DNA of 64,000 bases from Polaromonas vacuolata (GCF_012584515.1 NZ_CP051461.1:1528501-1592500); one strand, 5' to 3'; numbered from the stretch's first letter, positions 31,687-40,273 are shown. Numbers and translations are program-made. The notes: generated from the letters alone by a model not told the origin.

Positions 31687-33291
31687 TTGAAGTTAATCAA
31701 CGTCTCACGAGATCAAAAATATCTTTACATCCAGACCGACGAAGGAAGCAGGAAGCAGTCTCTGAATTGGCGTGGCGTCGATCAACTAGAAAAGAAATGT
31801 CGATCATTAATTGGTCACGAAATTATTCACACGACATCTGGAGCGTGGGACAAAGATGTTTGGTTCCAGGATGTCACACTCAATAAAGCTGCGCAGAACG
31901 TTGTTCCTATAGGCTCTGATTCGTCTATGTCGTTCGATGGCCAATTTTCACTTGGCAAGACGTGGGCATCAAGGTCTGTCAGACGCATCTATGGACCACC
32001 AGGCACAGGAAAGACAACCAAGCTGGTGAATATCGCCAAGGCGGCCATTGAGGGGGGGATTCGCCCCGAAGATATTGGCTACTTTGCCTTCACCAATGTG
32101 GCGGCAGATGAGGCGCGAGATCGAATTGCGAACAATCTTGACCTAGAGCCTGCACGATTTGCAAATTTCTCAACACTGCATAGTCTCACTACCAGAATGG
32201 GGGGGAACGAGGGCAAGAGCCTTTGCCAGAAAGAGCATCTACAGCGCTTTGACTCCAACATCGGCACGCGAGAGGAATGGCTTCGAGCTGGGGATCCGTT
32301 TAGTGTCGTCGTAAGACCTGAACACCCTGTACTCAGTCAGTACAGCATCATGTTCAACCGCAAGCAACAGAAGCCCACCTTCGAAGGTAAGTCACTGGAT
32401 GATGCCCTGAGCATCCTGAGTCGCTATTACGGTCTGATCATCGACACATCAAGGGTTGCAGAATTCACAGAAAAATACTTTCAGGAATACGAATTCTTCA
32501 AGAAGTCAAACAACTTAGCTGACTTCAACGATGTGATTTTCTCGGTCGCGAAGGCGTCCTTTCCCGCAGAGAAGATTCCAACTTTTGAGCTCCTTATCAT
32601 CGATGAGGCCCAAGACTTGAGCGCCTTACAGTGGGATGTTGTCACGAAGCTCTCCAGCAAGGCGAAAGAGACCATCATTGCCGGAGACGACGATCAGGCG
32701 ATCATGGAATCTTTTGGTGCTGCGCCGCACCTGTTCAACGAGTTTCCAACGACAGTCCCCGATGAGGTTCTACCCGTTTCGTATCGCCTCCCGCGGAACA
32801 TCAAGAACTTCGTCGACAAGCACGTTGTTCCCAAGCTAGGAAATCGTTCGGATCGCAAGCATAAGGAGTGGTCCGAGAACGTTGATGCCATAGACGATGG
32901 GGAGGTGATTCGTTCGATCACAAAAAAGGCCATAAATCCCTCGGACAAGCCAGTGCCTGAGCCACTGAGCATCAACAAGCTTCTCAGAATAATTGAAGCT
33001 TTTAAGGACGAAGAGTGGCTAATCATGGCTCCCACACGAGCTACGTGCAATCAGATCTCTACTGGATTGGCTGCACTCAAAGTCCCACACTTCTGCCACC
33101 GACAAGACGTCTTGGGGACAGACAACAAAATTCACGTTCAAACTATCCACACATCAAAGGGTATGGGATCGGATAACGCCGCGCTCGTATCAGTATCGCG
33201 CGGCGACAGCTTCCTGCTGGATAAGGACGCCAGACTGCTTTACGTTGCTTTGACCCGAGCCAAGAAGAGACTCTTCATCGCAAACCGATAA
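31687..33291 (+). CDS. UvrD/Rep-like SF1 helicase, single gene
   Basis: I chose TTG 31687 because GGAGG lies five bases upstream (31677-31681); ATG 31618 has no such site. This gives 534 residues. SF1 motifs: Walker A YGPPGTGKTTK (about residue 102), AFTNVAADEARDR, Walker B LLIIDEAQDLS (about 302), GDDDQAI (about 333), VSYRLPRNIK, HTSKGMGSDNAALVS (about 485) and YVALTRAKKRLF (about 518). The size and lack of accessory domains fit short UvrD-like helicases such as GajB of Gabija or others of defence islands. No OLD-type GajA gene is adjacent, so it is an orphan or a truncated system. The function is 3'-5' DNA unwinding by family. Confidence 0.75.
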   Translation: MKLINVSRDQKYLYIQTDEGSRKQSLNWRGVDQLEKKCRSLIGHEIIHTTSGAWDKDVWFQDVTLNKAAQNVVPIGSDSSMSFDGQFSLGKTWASRSVRRIYGPPGTGKTTKLVNIAKAAIEGGIRPEDIGYFAFTNVAADEARDRIANNLDLEPARFANFSTLHSLTTRMGGNEGKSLCQKEHLQRFDSNIGTREEWLRAGDPFSVVVRPEHPVLSQYSIMFNRKQQKPTFEGKSLDDALSILSRYYGLIIDTSRVAEFTEKYFQEYEFFKKSNNLADFNDVIFSVAKASFPAEKIPTFELLIIDEAQDLSALQWDVVTKLSSKAKETIIAGDDDQAIMESFGAAPHLFNEFPTTVPDEVLPVSYRLPRNIKNFVDKHVVPKLGNRSDRKHKEWSENVDAIDDGEVIRSITKKAINPSDKPVPEPLSINKLLRIIEAFKDEEWLIMAPTRATCNQISTGLAALKVPHFCHRQDVLGTDNKIHVQTIHTSKGMGSDNAALVSVSRGDSFLLDKDARLLYVALTRAKKRLFIANR

Positions 33292-33562
33292 CCGGACATC
33301 CAACCTCTGCAACTGATGGAAACAATCGCTGCATATCAAGCGTCAAGCGTCAAGCGTCAAGCGTCAATCGGCTGAGCGCGAACGACTGCAAAGGGGCGGC
33401 CACTGCCGGTCATAGGCCAACAGCGATGGTCTGCTTCCAGCCTGAAACGGAATTACGCGTTGCACGATTCAGCAACAGTTCTTGGCCGACAGAAGGTAAA
33501 GATATTGCAAACTTGATCGACTGATCATCCACTTAAATTAAGTCTTCATGGCGCTTTGAACC
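33292..33562. other. Noncoding stretch with a short tandem repeat
   Basis: About 270 bp. The only structure seen is (TCAAGCG)4 at 33336-33363 followed by TCAA. No gene is supported. Confidence 0.4.
33336..33367 (+). repeat. Tandem 7-bp repeat (TCAAGCG x4)
   Basis: Four consecutive TCAAGCG units followed by TCAA. Too short and without spacers, so not a CRISPR array. Confidence 0.8.
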
Positions 33563-33570
33563 TAGTCAAA

Positions 33571-33948
33571 TTAATGGACAGCAGAGTCCTCAAAAGATTG
33601 GTAATACAGATTTTCAAAGTTAAGTGGGCTTAGCCAGCCAACGGTTGAATGCCTGCGAATGCGATTGTAATAAGCCTCTATGTATTCAAAGACTGCCTGC
33701 TTAGCTAGCTCTCGGGTTGCAAAGTATTCACCGTGAATAGCTTGCTTTTTCAGTGTGGCGAAGAATGATTCTGCTACGGCGTTAAATGGCGTACTCCAAC
33801 AATTTTCGCGTCTACTCATGCTTAGAATAAGTAAACTTTCTCTGAGTATTTTGCGGTACGCGTTCGACACGTATTGCGATCCCTGATCGGTGTGAACCAT
33901 CGCGCCAGTAGGTTTTCCCCTGGTAAGAATGGCCACAAAAGGGACATC
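33571..33948 (-). pseudogene. IS3-family transposase (orfB), C-terminal fragment
   Basis: About 120 residues of the integrase (rve) domain: MVHTDQGSQYVSNAYRKIL, with the second catalytic D, NAVAESFFATLKKQAIHGEY containing the catalytic E, and YNRIRRHSTVGWLSPLNFE, the common C-terminal signature of IS3 orfB. The first D and the DNA-binding part are missing, because the coding sequence runs into a repeat left end at about 33950. The remnant cannot transpose by itself. Confidence 0.85.
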
Positions 33949-34024
33949 CACGTTTAGCACTGCGCAACTATTGCCTCAGGATTTGGTCATTAATGGCGAT
34001 CATCAAGATAGATGTCCCTTTCGT
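33935..34024 (+). repeat. Full short copy of the GGGACATCC repeat, inserted in the IS
   Basis: Left end ACAAAAGGGACATCCACGTT, core CTATTGCCTCAGGATTTGGT and right end GATAGATGTCCCTTTCG. Span about 90 bp. It breaks the transposase gene. Confidence 0.8.
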
Positions 34025-34351
34025 CTTCCACTTTAATTTCGCGCATTGCTAAAAGTGGTTGCTTGCTTTGGATGTCCCTTTGTTAGCTCCAAGCTTGAAG
34101 CGTACTTAAAGACAATTTATGCTATGAAGCGTGGCAGCGAACTTATTTAATCCAGTGAAAGTTGGCATGTGTTTTAAACCACGTTATTCATCGATTTCTA
34201 AGACACAAACTAAAACCAGATTCTATCGATCACAAGAAAAGAGTCAGCCACGTTAATAGCGCCGTTGCGGGGAAAATCCTGAGGCGATATTTGCGCGTGC
34301 TAAACATGGACGTGCTTTTTTGGAAGTCCCTTTTATTTCCTTTTTATTTTT
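34025..34351. other. Degenerate sequence inside the IS remnant
   Basis: About 330 bp with two more degenerate repeat ends (GGATGTCCCTTTG at 34070-34082; GCTAAACATGGACGTGC and TGGAAGTCCCTTTTA at 34299-34335). No convincing transposase N-terminus or other gene is recognised; an open frame at 34162-34413 crosses the IS end and is unlikely to be real. Confidence 0.4.
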
Positions 34352-34374
34352 TGCTGTTCATTAATTTGACTAAA

Positions 34375-34698
34375 TCTAGTTACCCACGTGGCCCCATGAC
34401 AGGGATGAACTGATGGGTTGGTTGACGTTCTACAACTACTAGAAATTGCACTCAACATTGCTCTACGTCAGCTCAATAATGTTTGATAGATCACTGTATC
34501 GCGGCCCAGCAACAAGTAAGGATGTCAGTAAGTCCGCATAATGAGTAGCTATGAAGTATGGAAAACAGGGGCAAGATCAGTTGTCCAGAGGACACGCCGC
34601 TGGATCGCCCTACGGCAAGACACAGGATTGGTGGCCGCCGCCCTGCGTTTAATTACCGTTGAATAATTTCCTGAAACATTAAATGAATATGTATACCT
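34375..34698. other. Noncoding stretch before the dioxygenase gene
   Basis: About 320 bp without a supported gene. The AT-rich last 50 bp probably contain the promoter of the dioxygenase gene. Confidence 0.4.
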
Positions 34699-35826
34699 AT
34701 GAATATAACGACTCTTACGGCCCGTACCGACACGCTTGTCGTGACTTGGACTGACAGCACCAGCACACCTTTTCCAACCATCTGGCTGCGCGATAATTGC
34801 CCCTCTGGTTTGCATGCAGAAACCCATGAGCGCTTGCTCGATCTGCTGTCAATTGACGAAGCACCAATCCTAACGTCGGCCGCAATTGACGGCGAAACAG
34901 CCGTGCTGATCTATGCCGATGGTCATATTAGCCGCATGCCTATTTCATTGTTGAACGCGCATCGTCCGGGCCAATCAAGATTTGACGCTGCCGACATATC
35001 TGCGCAGCATTGGCGTGCAGATCACGGTGCGGCAAACATCTCACGTCACGCGGCTGCCTTCATTCTTGCAGACGATTTTGCGCTTAAAAACTGGATGCAA
35101 GACACTGCAAAATTTGGTTTAACAATCGTTGACCAGCTACAAGATCGTACAAATGCAGGTGTCGAGATTGCTGAACGGATCGGCTTTTTACGGATCACAA
35201 ACTTCGGATCCACATTTGAGGTCGTCAATAAACCCGATCCAAACAACCTTGCCTACACTTCAGTTGCTTTGCCCCTTCACACCGATTTGCCCAACCAAGA
35301 AGTGCCTCCAGGTTATCAATTCTTGCATTGCTTGGCCAACGAAGCTGTGGGTGGGGGATCGCTGTTTGCGGATGGTTTTGCGATGGCTGAGGACCTTAGG
35401 ATTGAAGATCAAGAGGCGTTTCAGCTGTTGTGCGACGTCGCTATTCCTTTCCGTTTTCATGATGAAAATGCGGATATTGGAGTTTATAGACCAGTCATCA
35501 CGCTTGGATCTAAAGGCGAAGTCATCGAGATCCGCTACAACGCGCATTTGGCTGGCATTTTCGACATGCCTGCTGAGATCATGCCTGCCTATTACCGTGC
35601 TTACCGAGCCTTTATGGCCAAAACACGAGATCCAAAATACCGCCTCACATTGAAATTGAAAGCGGGCGAGATGGTCGTATTCGATAACCGGCGCGTTCTG
35701 CATGGACGGGATGCTTTTGATCCATCCACAGGATTTCGGCACCTTCATGGATGCTATGTAGACCGGGGTGAATTCTTTTCGCGTCTGCGGCTATTGATGC
35801 ACGAAACTGACGTTGCCATTGCATAG
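34699..35826 (+). CDS. Gamma-butyrobetaine hydroxylase-like 2-oxoglutarate/Fe(II) dioxygenase
   Basis: 375 residues. The N-terminal domain (residues about 10-90) has WLRDNCPSGLHAETHERLLD, the GBBH-like zinc-binding N-domain. The catalytic TauD-like domain carries the iron triad in LPLHTDLPNQ (H194, D196) and LHGRDAF (H335), with a basic RLRLL patch near the C-terminus for 2-oxoglutarate binding. Such enzymes hydroxylate gamma-butyrobetaine to carnitine or trimethyllysine; in bacteria many act on other betaines. It is bounded by repeats (IS end upstream, short repeat at 35907 downstream) and is not in an operon with neighbours, suggesting it was acquired or stranded. Confidence 0.8.
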   Translation: MNITTLTARTDTLVVTWTDSTSTPFPTIWLRDNCPSGLHAETHERLLDLLSIDEAPILTSAAIDGETAVLIYADGHISRMPISLLNAHRPGQSRFDAADISAQHWRADHGAANISRHAAAFILADDFALKNWMQDTAKFGLTIVDQLQDRTNAGVEIAERIGFLRITNFGSTFEVVNKPDPNNLAYTSVALPLHTDLPNQEVPPGYQFLHCLANEAVGGGSLFADGFAMAEDLRIEDQEAFQLLCDVAIPFRFHDENADIGVYRPVITLGSKGEVIEIRYNAHLAGIFDMPAEIMPAYYRAYRAFMAKTRDPKYRLTLKLKAGEMVVFDNRRVLHGRDAFDPSTGFRHLHGCYVDRGEFFSRLRLLMHETDVAIA

Positions 35827-35906
35827 CAATTTCATAAGTAAACATATTAATGTCACTCGAAATAGTGTGAACTAACTTTGCCTTTGGCGCCGAAAACCAT
35901 AATATA

Positions 35907-36004
35907 AATGGCATCCACGTTCAGCACTCCGTTTAGAACTATGCAACTATTGCCTCAGGATTTGATTAATAACGACGACCATTAACATGGATGTCCCGCT
36001 TGTC
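35907..36004 (+). repeat. Full short copy of the GGGACATCC repeat
   Basis: Left end AATGGCATCCACGTTCAGCA (a diverged form), core CTATTGCCTCAGGATTTGAT, right end TTAACATGGATGTCCCGCTT. About 98 bp, in the gap between the dioxygenase and hydrolase genes. Confidence 0.75.
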
Positions 36005-36084
36005 TTTTTTTGTCATTAAGTTCTGATGAAACAAATTTGCCTGAAAGTTCAGGCGGTCTTTCTAACCCAACAAAAGGAAACCCA

Positions 36085-36573
36085 ATGAAAAAAGCATTGA
36101 TCGTTATCGATATTCAGAATGATTACTTTCCTGGTGGCGCGTTCACTTTGGAAAATGCCGACGAAGCTTGCAAAGGTGCTGTGGAGGCCATTGAGCAAGC
36201 GAAACGCGATGGCTGGCTGGTGATAGGGGTGCAGCACGTCAGCACTCCAGATTCCCCCCTTTTCAAGCCCGATACCGAAGGTGTGAAAATTCACAGCGCT
36301 GTCGCTGCCGCATTGGGTGATGCGCCCATCGTCGTAAAAAGTGAAGCCGACAGTTTCTTCAAAACGAATTTGGAGCAAATCGTGCGCGACGCTGGCATCA
36401 CCGACCTTTATCTCACCGGCATGATGACCCAGCACTGCGTTACCCACACGGCTCTGTCCTCGCAAGCGCGCGACATGAAGGTTCACATCATCGCCAAAGG
36501 CTGTGCCGCCCCCGCCAAAGCCTTGAGCGACCTGGCCCTGCAAGGTCTGAGCGCTCGCTGTCGCGTGGAGTAG
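36085..36573 (+). CDS. Isochorismatase-family cysteine hydrolase
   Basis: 162 residues from ATG 36085, preceded by AAAGGAAA. Family residues are visible: D9 in LIVIDIQNDYFPGG, K85 in IVVKSEADSFFKTN and the nucleophilic C118 in GMMTQHCVTHTALSS. Members hydrolyse amides or ester-like bonds of small molecules (nicotinamidase, isochorismatase, ureidosuccinase-like). The C-terminal end (LALQGLSARCRVE) is short compared with the usual 175-190 residues, so it may be slightly truncated. The substrate cannot be told. The open frame extends upstream to 36010 but lacks support. Confidence 0.8.
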   Translation: MKKALIVIDIQNDYFPGGAFTLENADEACKGAVEAIEQAKRDGWLVIGVQHVSTPDSPLFKPDTEGVKIHSAVAAALGDAPIVVKSEADSFFKTNLEQIVRDAGITDLYLTGMMTQHCVTHTALSSQARDMKVHIIAKGCAAPAKALSDLALQGLSARCRVE

Positions 36574-36623
36574 AACAAATCCTTACGTGATATCGAGTTC
36601 TAGCAAGCCCTGCGTAGCTAAGC

Positions 36624-36713
36624 GCAAAAGGGACATCCCTTTTTAATATTGCGCAACTATTACCTCAGGATTTGGTCATTAACGGCGACCATCAACATGG
36701 ATATCCCTTTTGC
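36624..36713 (+). repeat. Full short copy of the GGGACATCC repeat with clear inverted ends
   Basis: Termini GCAAAAGGGACATCC (36624-36638) and GGATATCCCTTTTGC (36699-36713) form a 15-bp inverted repeat with one mismatch. Core CTCAGGATTTGGTCATTAAC and right-side GCGACCATCAACATGG. About 90 bp. Confidence 0.85.
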
Positions 36714-36789
36714 CTTTTTAATGACGGCAAATATAAAAATAATATACGCTGCACTTTTTCGACATTTAGCTTGAGCGCACGATTAAGCC

Positions 36790-37509
36790 TCACGGCCATA
36801 CCGGATCGCTTTGCACCCATAGCTGCTCGTAGGTTGTTTGAACCGCGATAAATGCGTCAGTAATTTGCGTAAGGGAAGTGGGCGCTTTTTTGATTCCATT
36901 TTTGAAGGAAGCGCCTGATTGGTAGCACGACACCTTGTCGACCAGCACGTAGCGATCATTAAATCCAATCGCACTTCGAATTTCAATCTCTATCTGTGCT
37001 TGTGCCGCAAACACTTGTATGGCGGGGCGCAGAGTTGGCAGTTTCTCGCGCGCTAGGATTCGCACTTTAGTACCGCGGGGAACGTGTGGAAGATACCGGC
37101 TGACAAAATCGGCATCGGTATAGGCGTCAATGAAGAACAAATCTAATTTTGCTGTTTTGATGAGTTGGCTTACTTCAGCGCAATAGTCAAAGGCATGCCC
37201 AGTTTGAACGCCGATGGAGATGGGCTCTGCGTTTTTAAGTCGCAGATTACTTTTAGCGTGATGAAGCTCAATAAGTAGCGCTCTGCGCTCAGTGCTGAAG
37301 TCGTAGTTTCCGGTCTTTGTGAGAATAAAGACGTGTGGTTCAAAGTGAATAATCGCTCTACAGGGGTCCCAGGCGTTCATCGTTGCGCTGGCGCGGCCAA
37401 GCCATGGAACACATAAATCCGGGTTGCCTGAGAAGTCTTGTAGCCGCGGGATTGATCGGATCACGTCTTCGATTTCGAACGCAAGCTGCTCGTCGGAGAT
37501 CTTTGTCAT
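36790..37509 (-). CDS. PLD-like domain protein with altered catalytic motif
   Basis: 239 residues. The C-terminal half has FNDRYVLVDKVSCYQSGASF (residues 183-202), the place of the H-x-K or H-D-R-x-x-x-x-D motif of phospholipase D-like proteins. The histidine is replaced by N184, so activity is uncertain; related small PLD-like proteins in defence islands keep HDR. The N-terminal 100 residues (FEPHVFILTKTGNYD etc.) are unassigned. Its ATG at 37509 overlaps the stop of an upstream minus-strand frame (TAATG), so it was the second gene of an operon whose first gene is now only a fragment. Confidence 0.55.
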   Translation of the reverse strand: MTKISDEQLAFEIEDVIRSIPRLQDFSGNPDLCVPWLGRASATMNAWDPCRAIIHFEPHVFILTKTGNYDFSTERRALLIELHHAKSNLRLKNAEPISIGVQTGHAFDYCAEVSQLIKTAKLDLFFIDAYTDADFVSRYLPHVPRGTKVRILAREKLPTLRPAIQVFAAQAQIEIEIRSAIGFNDRYVLVDKVSCYQSGASFKNGIKKAPTSLTQITDAFIAVQTTYEQLWVQSDPVWP

Positions 37510-37664
37510 TAAAGGCCTAACGGTTGGGGGCAGTTAAGAAATTCGCTCGCTTCTGGGTGAGCGTCAATTGAATGCAGGACTTTTTTCACGTGTTCAATAT
37601 GGTATTGATTGTGAGCCCAAGCATAGACAAAAAAATGACTAATCTTTTCTTTACAAAGTAGGTC
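37509..37664 (-). pseudogene. C-terminal fragment of a gene upstream of the PLD-like gene
   Basis: Minus-strand codons 37664-37509 read DLLCKEKISHFFVYAWAH followed by NQYHIEHVKKVLHSIDAHPE and end in TAA overlapping the ATG of the PLD-like gene (TAATG). The reading is protein-like with no start codon; upstream the frame is closed by TAA. The natural stop-start overlap implies that an upstream partner gene was lost, leaving 51 codons. I do not recognise the family. Confidence 0.5.
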
Positions 37665-38028
37665 TTAGTTGCATGGCTTGCTTGCTTCTGTGATGTCGTC
37701 GGTTGGGTAATTCAACACGTGCTCAGTTGCCGTCTCTGCTCATTAAAACGTATTCACCACGTTTCTAAATTTTCATTGTGGCGACAAAACTCAGTCTCGG
37801 CGTTGGACTCTACTTATTTCCATGGACACATTGGGCTTCTTGATTTCAATCCAAGACAATATGCTCAGTCGCGCCCCGGTCTTGGTCTTACACGTTCGCT
37901 GGGCAATGATCAAATAATCAAATTGACAATGAAACTCTCGGCCATGGTCTTGTCATACGCGTCCCCTTTGGTCCAAACCAAGCGATTCAACGCAGCTACC
38001 AACGCACCAGATGCGGTAAATTCAGACA
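37665..38028. other. Noncoding stretch before the two-component genes
   Basis: About 365 bp. A 110-codon frame starting 37719 overlaps the response regulator start and has biased composition, so I do not treat it as a gene. The boundary between the accessory region and ordinary chromosome probably lies here. Confidence 0.4.
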
Positions 38029-38724
38029 ATGGCTCACTTATTAATTATTGAAGACGACGATTTGCTGCGCGACGGTCTTACCGACCTGCTCAAGCAAACT
38101 GGCCATACGGTTTGCAGCAGCGCTGACGGTTTGGCTGCGCAAACTGTGCTGACCGATCAAGTTATCGACGCAGTGTTGCTTGATTTGGGTTTGCCCAAGC
38201 TGGACGGGATGAGCTTGCTGCGCTGGATACGTCAGCATTTTGAAAATCTGCCAGTGATGATATTGACGGCTCGGGACGGTGTGAATGACCGCGTGGAAGG
38301 CTTGCTTGAAGGGGCGGACGACTACCTCACCAAACCTTTTAACAATGCCGAACTCGCAGCCCGTGTGCAAGCGCTGCTGCGGCGCGCGCGCTTGCCGGCT
38401 TTTAATACGGAGACCCGGGCGATCACCACGCCAGACGCTACGCAATGTCTGCAGATTGACAGCCAATTGCCGCGGGTCTGGATTTATGGCCAAGTTCAAG
38501 ACTTGACGCAGCGCGAATGGGAGTTGCTGGGCTTGCTGCATCTGCGCCTTAACCAAGTGGTTAGCCGTGAAGACGTGGCGTCTGCTTGGCAACATGATTC
38601 TGCCGAACCTACTGCATCGAACGCATTAGAGGTCTATGTTCACCGCTTGCGCAGAAAGTTGCTGGGCTCGAATCTAAACATTCGCAATGTTCGCGGACTT
38701 GGCTATATGTTGGAGCCGGTGTGA
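38029..38724 (+). CDS. OmpR-family response regulator (TctD/QseB-like)
   Basis: 231 residues. The receiver domain has acidic pocket residues EDDD (8-11), the phosphorylation site D52 in VLLDLGLPKLDG, and the conserved lysine in DDYLTKPF. The C-terminal winged helix has LTQREWELLGLLHLRLNQVV and VYVHRLRRKL. It lies directly upstream of the kinase (ATGA-type overlap at 38721). Because a sugar ABC importer follows, the pair probably controls it, as analogous two-component systems control glucose uptake in pseudomonads. The binding sites are not identified. Confidence 0.88.
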   Translation: MAHLLIIEDDDLLRDGLTDLLKQTGHTVCSSADGLAAQTVLTDQVIDAVLLDLGLPKLDGMSLLRWIRQHFENLPVMILTARDGVNDRVEGLLEGADDYLTKPFNNAELAARVQALLRRARLPAFNTETRAITTPDATQCLQIDSQLPRVWIYGQVQDLTQREWELLGLLHLRLNQVVSREDVASAWQHDSAEPTASNALEVYVHRLRRKLLGSNLNIRNVRGLGYMLEPV

Positions 38725-40088
38725 AACACGGCTTGTCGCTACGGCGCCAGCTCTTGCTGTGGCTGTTATTGCCCCAGCTCGTGCTTTGGCTAGGGGGTGG
38801 CATTTTGACTTATCGGGTGGCGCTTAATTACGCTGAAAAAGGCTTAGACCAATCGCTCACGCAATCAGTACGCTCATTGGCACGCCAAATAAAGCCCATG
38901 GGTTCTGGACTACTAGTGGATTTTCCTAAGGCGGCGCAAGCCATTCTTGAGGAAGACCCGGTGGACCGCGTGAGTTATATGGTGTCGTCGCCGCCGGGGA
39001 AATTTCTACTGGGAAATCAAAAAATAGCGGCGCCACCGTCCGGGTCTGCGCTTGGTCAGCTGGTGTTTTATCGCATGGAAATCGACGCCAAGCCCATGCG
39101 CGCAGTCGCCTTGGATGTTGCTTATGGGGACGCCGATAACCCGCAAATACTGCGCGTTCAATTGGCTAAAAGTTATATCGCGCGGGAACGCATTGCTAAA
39201 GAATTGGTGAGCGATTTGTTCGCCCCCTTGCTGCTACTTGGCTTGGCGCTCAGCGTGCTGGTGTATGCCGGCATTCGGCGCGGCATGGCGCCGCTGACCC
39301 GGCTGGAAAGGCAACTCAAGCAACGCTCGGCGGCCGACCTCACCCCGCTGGAATTCACCACTGCACCTACAGAGGTGCATGCACTGGTCGACGCAATCAA
39401 CCGCCTGCTGGCGGCAGTGCGCCGCAGTATGAGTCAAGAAAAGCGCTTTATTGACGACGCCGCCCATCAATTGCGCACGCCATTGGCTGGACTGATTAAT
39501 CAAACTGAACTGGCGTTAGATGAAAGTGATGCGGCTTTGATTAAGGCGCGTTTGCATAAAGTGCATGCCGGGGCGCAGCGAAGTGCACGCCTTGTGAACC
39601 AGTTGCTGGCCTTGGCGCGCAGTGGCTCAGAAGTGCCCATGGCGCAAGTCGACTTAGCGCAATTGGCGCAAGACATCGCGCGTGAACTAAGCCCGCGCGC
39701 TGTCGCTATGAAAGTTGATCTTGGCTATGAGGGCCAAGCGCACGCCACTATGCATGGCTCGGCTACTTTGCTGCGCGAAGCCGTGATGAATCTAATAGAC
39801 AACGCCTTGCGTTACGGCGTGAGCAGTCAAGCTGGCAGCGAACCCACCGTGACCGTGTCAGTGCATCAAGAAGCGGCGCATCTGGTGCTGGCGGTAGAAG
39901 ACAACGGCCTGGGCTTGAATCAAGCGCAGCGCGAACATGTTTTTGAACGGTTTTGGCGCGGCAGCGATTTGCCCGGTGGTTGTGGCTTGGGCTTGGCCAT
40001 AGTGCAAGAAATTGCGCAGCGTCACGGCGGTCAGGTCAGTGTGACGCAGGCGCAACCTCAGGGTTTGCGGGTATCACTGCAGTTCTAA
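38721..40088 (+). CDS. Sensor histidine kinase (TctE/QseC-like)
   Basis: 455 residues from GTG 38721. A TM segment near residues 8-30 (LLLWLLLPQLVLWLGGG) and a periplasmic 2CSK_N-type domain precede a second TM near residue 165-185 (LLLLGLALSVLVYAG). The HAMP region is followed by the dimerisation/phosphoacceptor helix with H in DDAAHQLRTPLAG (about residue 249), and the ATP-binding N, G1 and G2 boxes (MNLIDNALRYG, VEDNGLGL, GCGLGLAIVQEIA). It phosphorylates the adjacent response regulator. The signal is not known. Confidence 0.88.
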   Translation: MKHGLSLRRQLLLWLLLPQLVLWLGGGILTYRVALNYAEKGLDQSLTQSVRSLARQIKPMGSGLLVDFPKAAQAILEEDPVDRVSYMVSSPPGKFLLGNQKIAAPPSGSALGQLVFYRMEIDAKPMRAVALDVAYGDADNPQILRVQLAKSYIARERIAKELVSDLFAPLLLLGLALSVLVYAGIRRGMAPLTRLERQLKQRSAADLTPLEFTTAPTEVHALVDAINRLLAAVRRSMSQEKRFIDDAAHQLRTPLAGLINQTELALDESDAALIKARLHKVHAGAQRSARLVNQLLALARSGSEVPMAQVDLAQLAQDIARELSPRAVAMKVDLGYEGQAHATMHGSATLLREAVMNLIDNALRYGVSSQAGSEPTVTVSVHQEAAHLVLAVEDNGLGLNQAQREHVFERFWRGSDLPGGCGLGLAIVQEIAQRHGGQVSVTQAQPQGLRVSLQF

Positions 40089-40167
40089 GCTGAGTCAGCT
40101 TTGCCCGCTAGATCAGCGTGTTTGGTTTTTAGCCAGCCTAGGGTAAGTCCCATGAGGCTTGGTCTTA

Positions 40168-40190
40168 AATTAATTAATAATTAATTAATT
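40168..40190. promoter_or_regulatory. AT-only palindrome upstream of the sugar importer
   Basis: Near-perfect palindrome of 23 bases made of A and T only (AATTAATTAA repeated as inverse arms). It lies about 85 bp before the binding-protein gene, between the kinase stop and the importer. A regulator site or AT-rich upstream element is possible. Confidence 0.4.
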
Positions 40191-40273
40191 CCGGTGGCGT
40201 ACTGCTATCCAGAATCAAAAAACCTAGCGCCTTAGACGTCAGTACACGCGGCGTATCACTATCAGGAATCAAT

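Larger units (their letters stand above)
33563..34372 (-). mobile_element. IS3-family element remnant with terminal inverted repeats
   Basis: Terminal inverted repeats TAGTCAAATTAATGGACAGC at 33563 and its inverse at 34352-34372 match at 20 of 21 positions. The span is 810 bp, far below the 1.2-1.5 kb usual for the family. It carries the C-terminal half of a transposase on the minus strand and is interrupted by a short repeat copy at 33935-34024 and further repeat-end sequences at 34066-34083 and about 34297-34335. Confidence 0.75.

Noticed and set aside
33336-33367. Tandem repeat considered as CRISPR
   Set aside because: Units of seven bases without spacers and no cas genes.
37719-38051. 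110-codon plus-strand frame before the response regulator
   Set aside because: It overlaps the response regulator start, has no ribosome-binding site and shows no family pattern.
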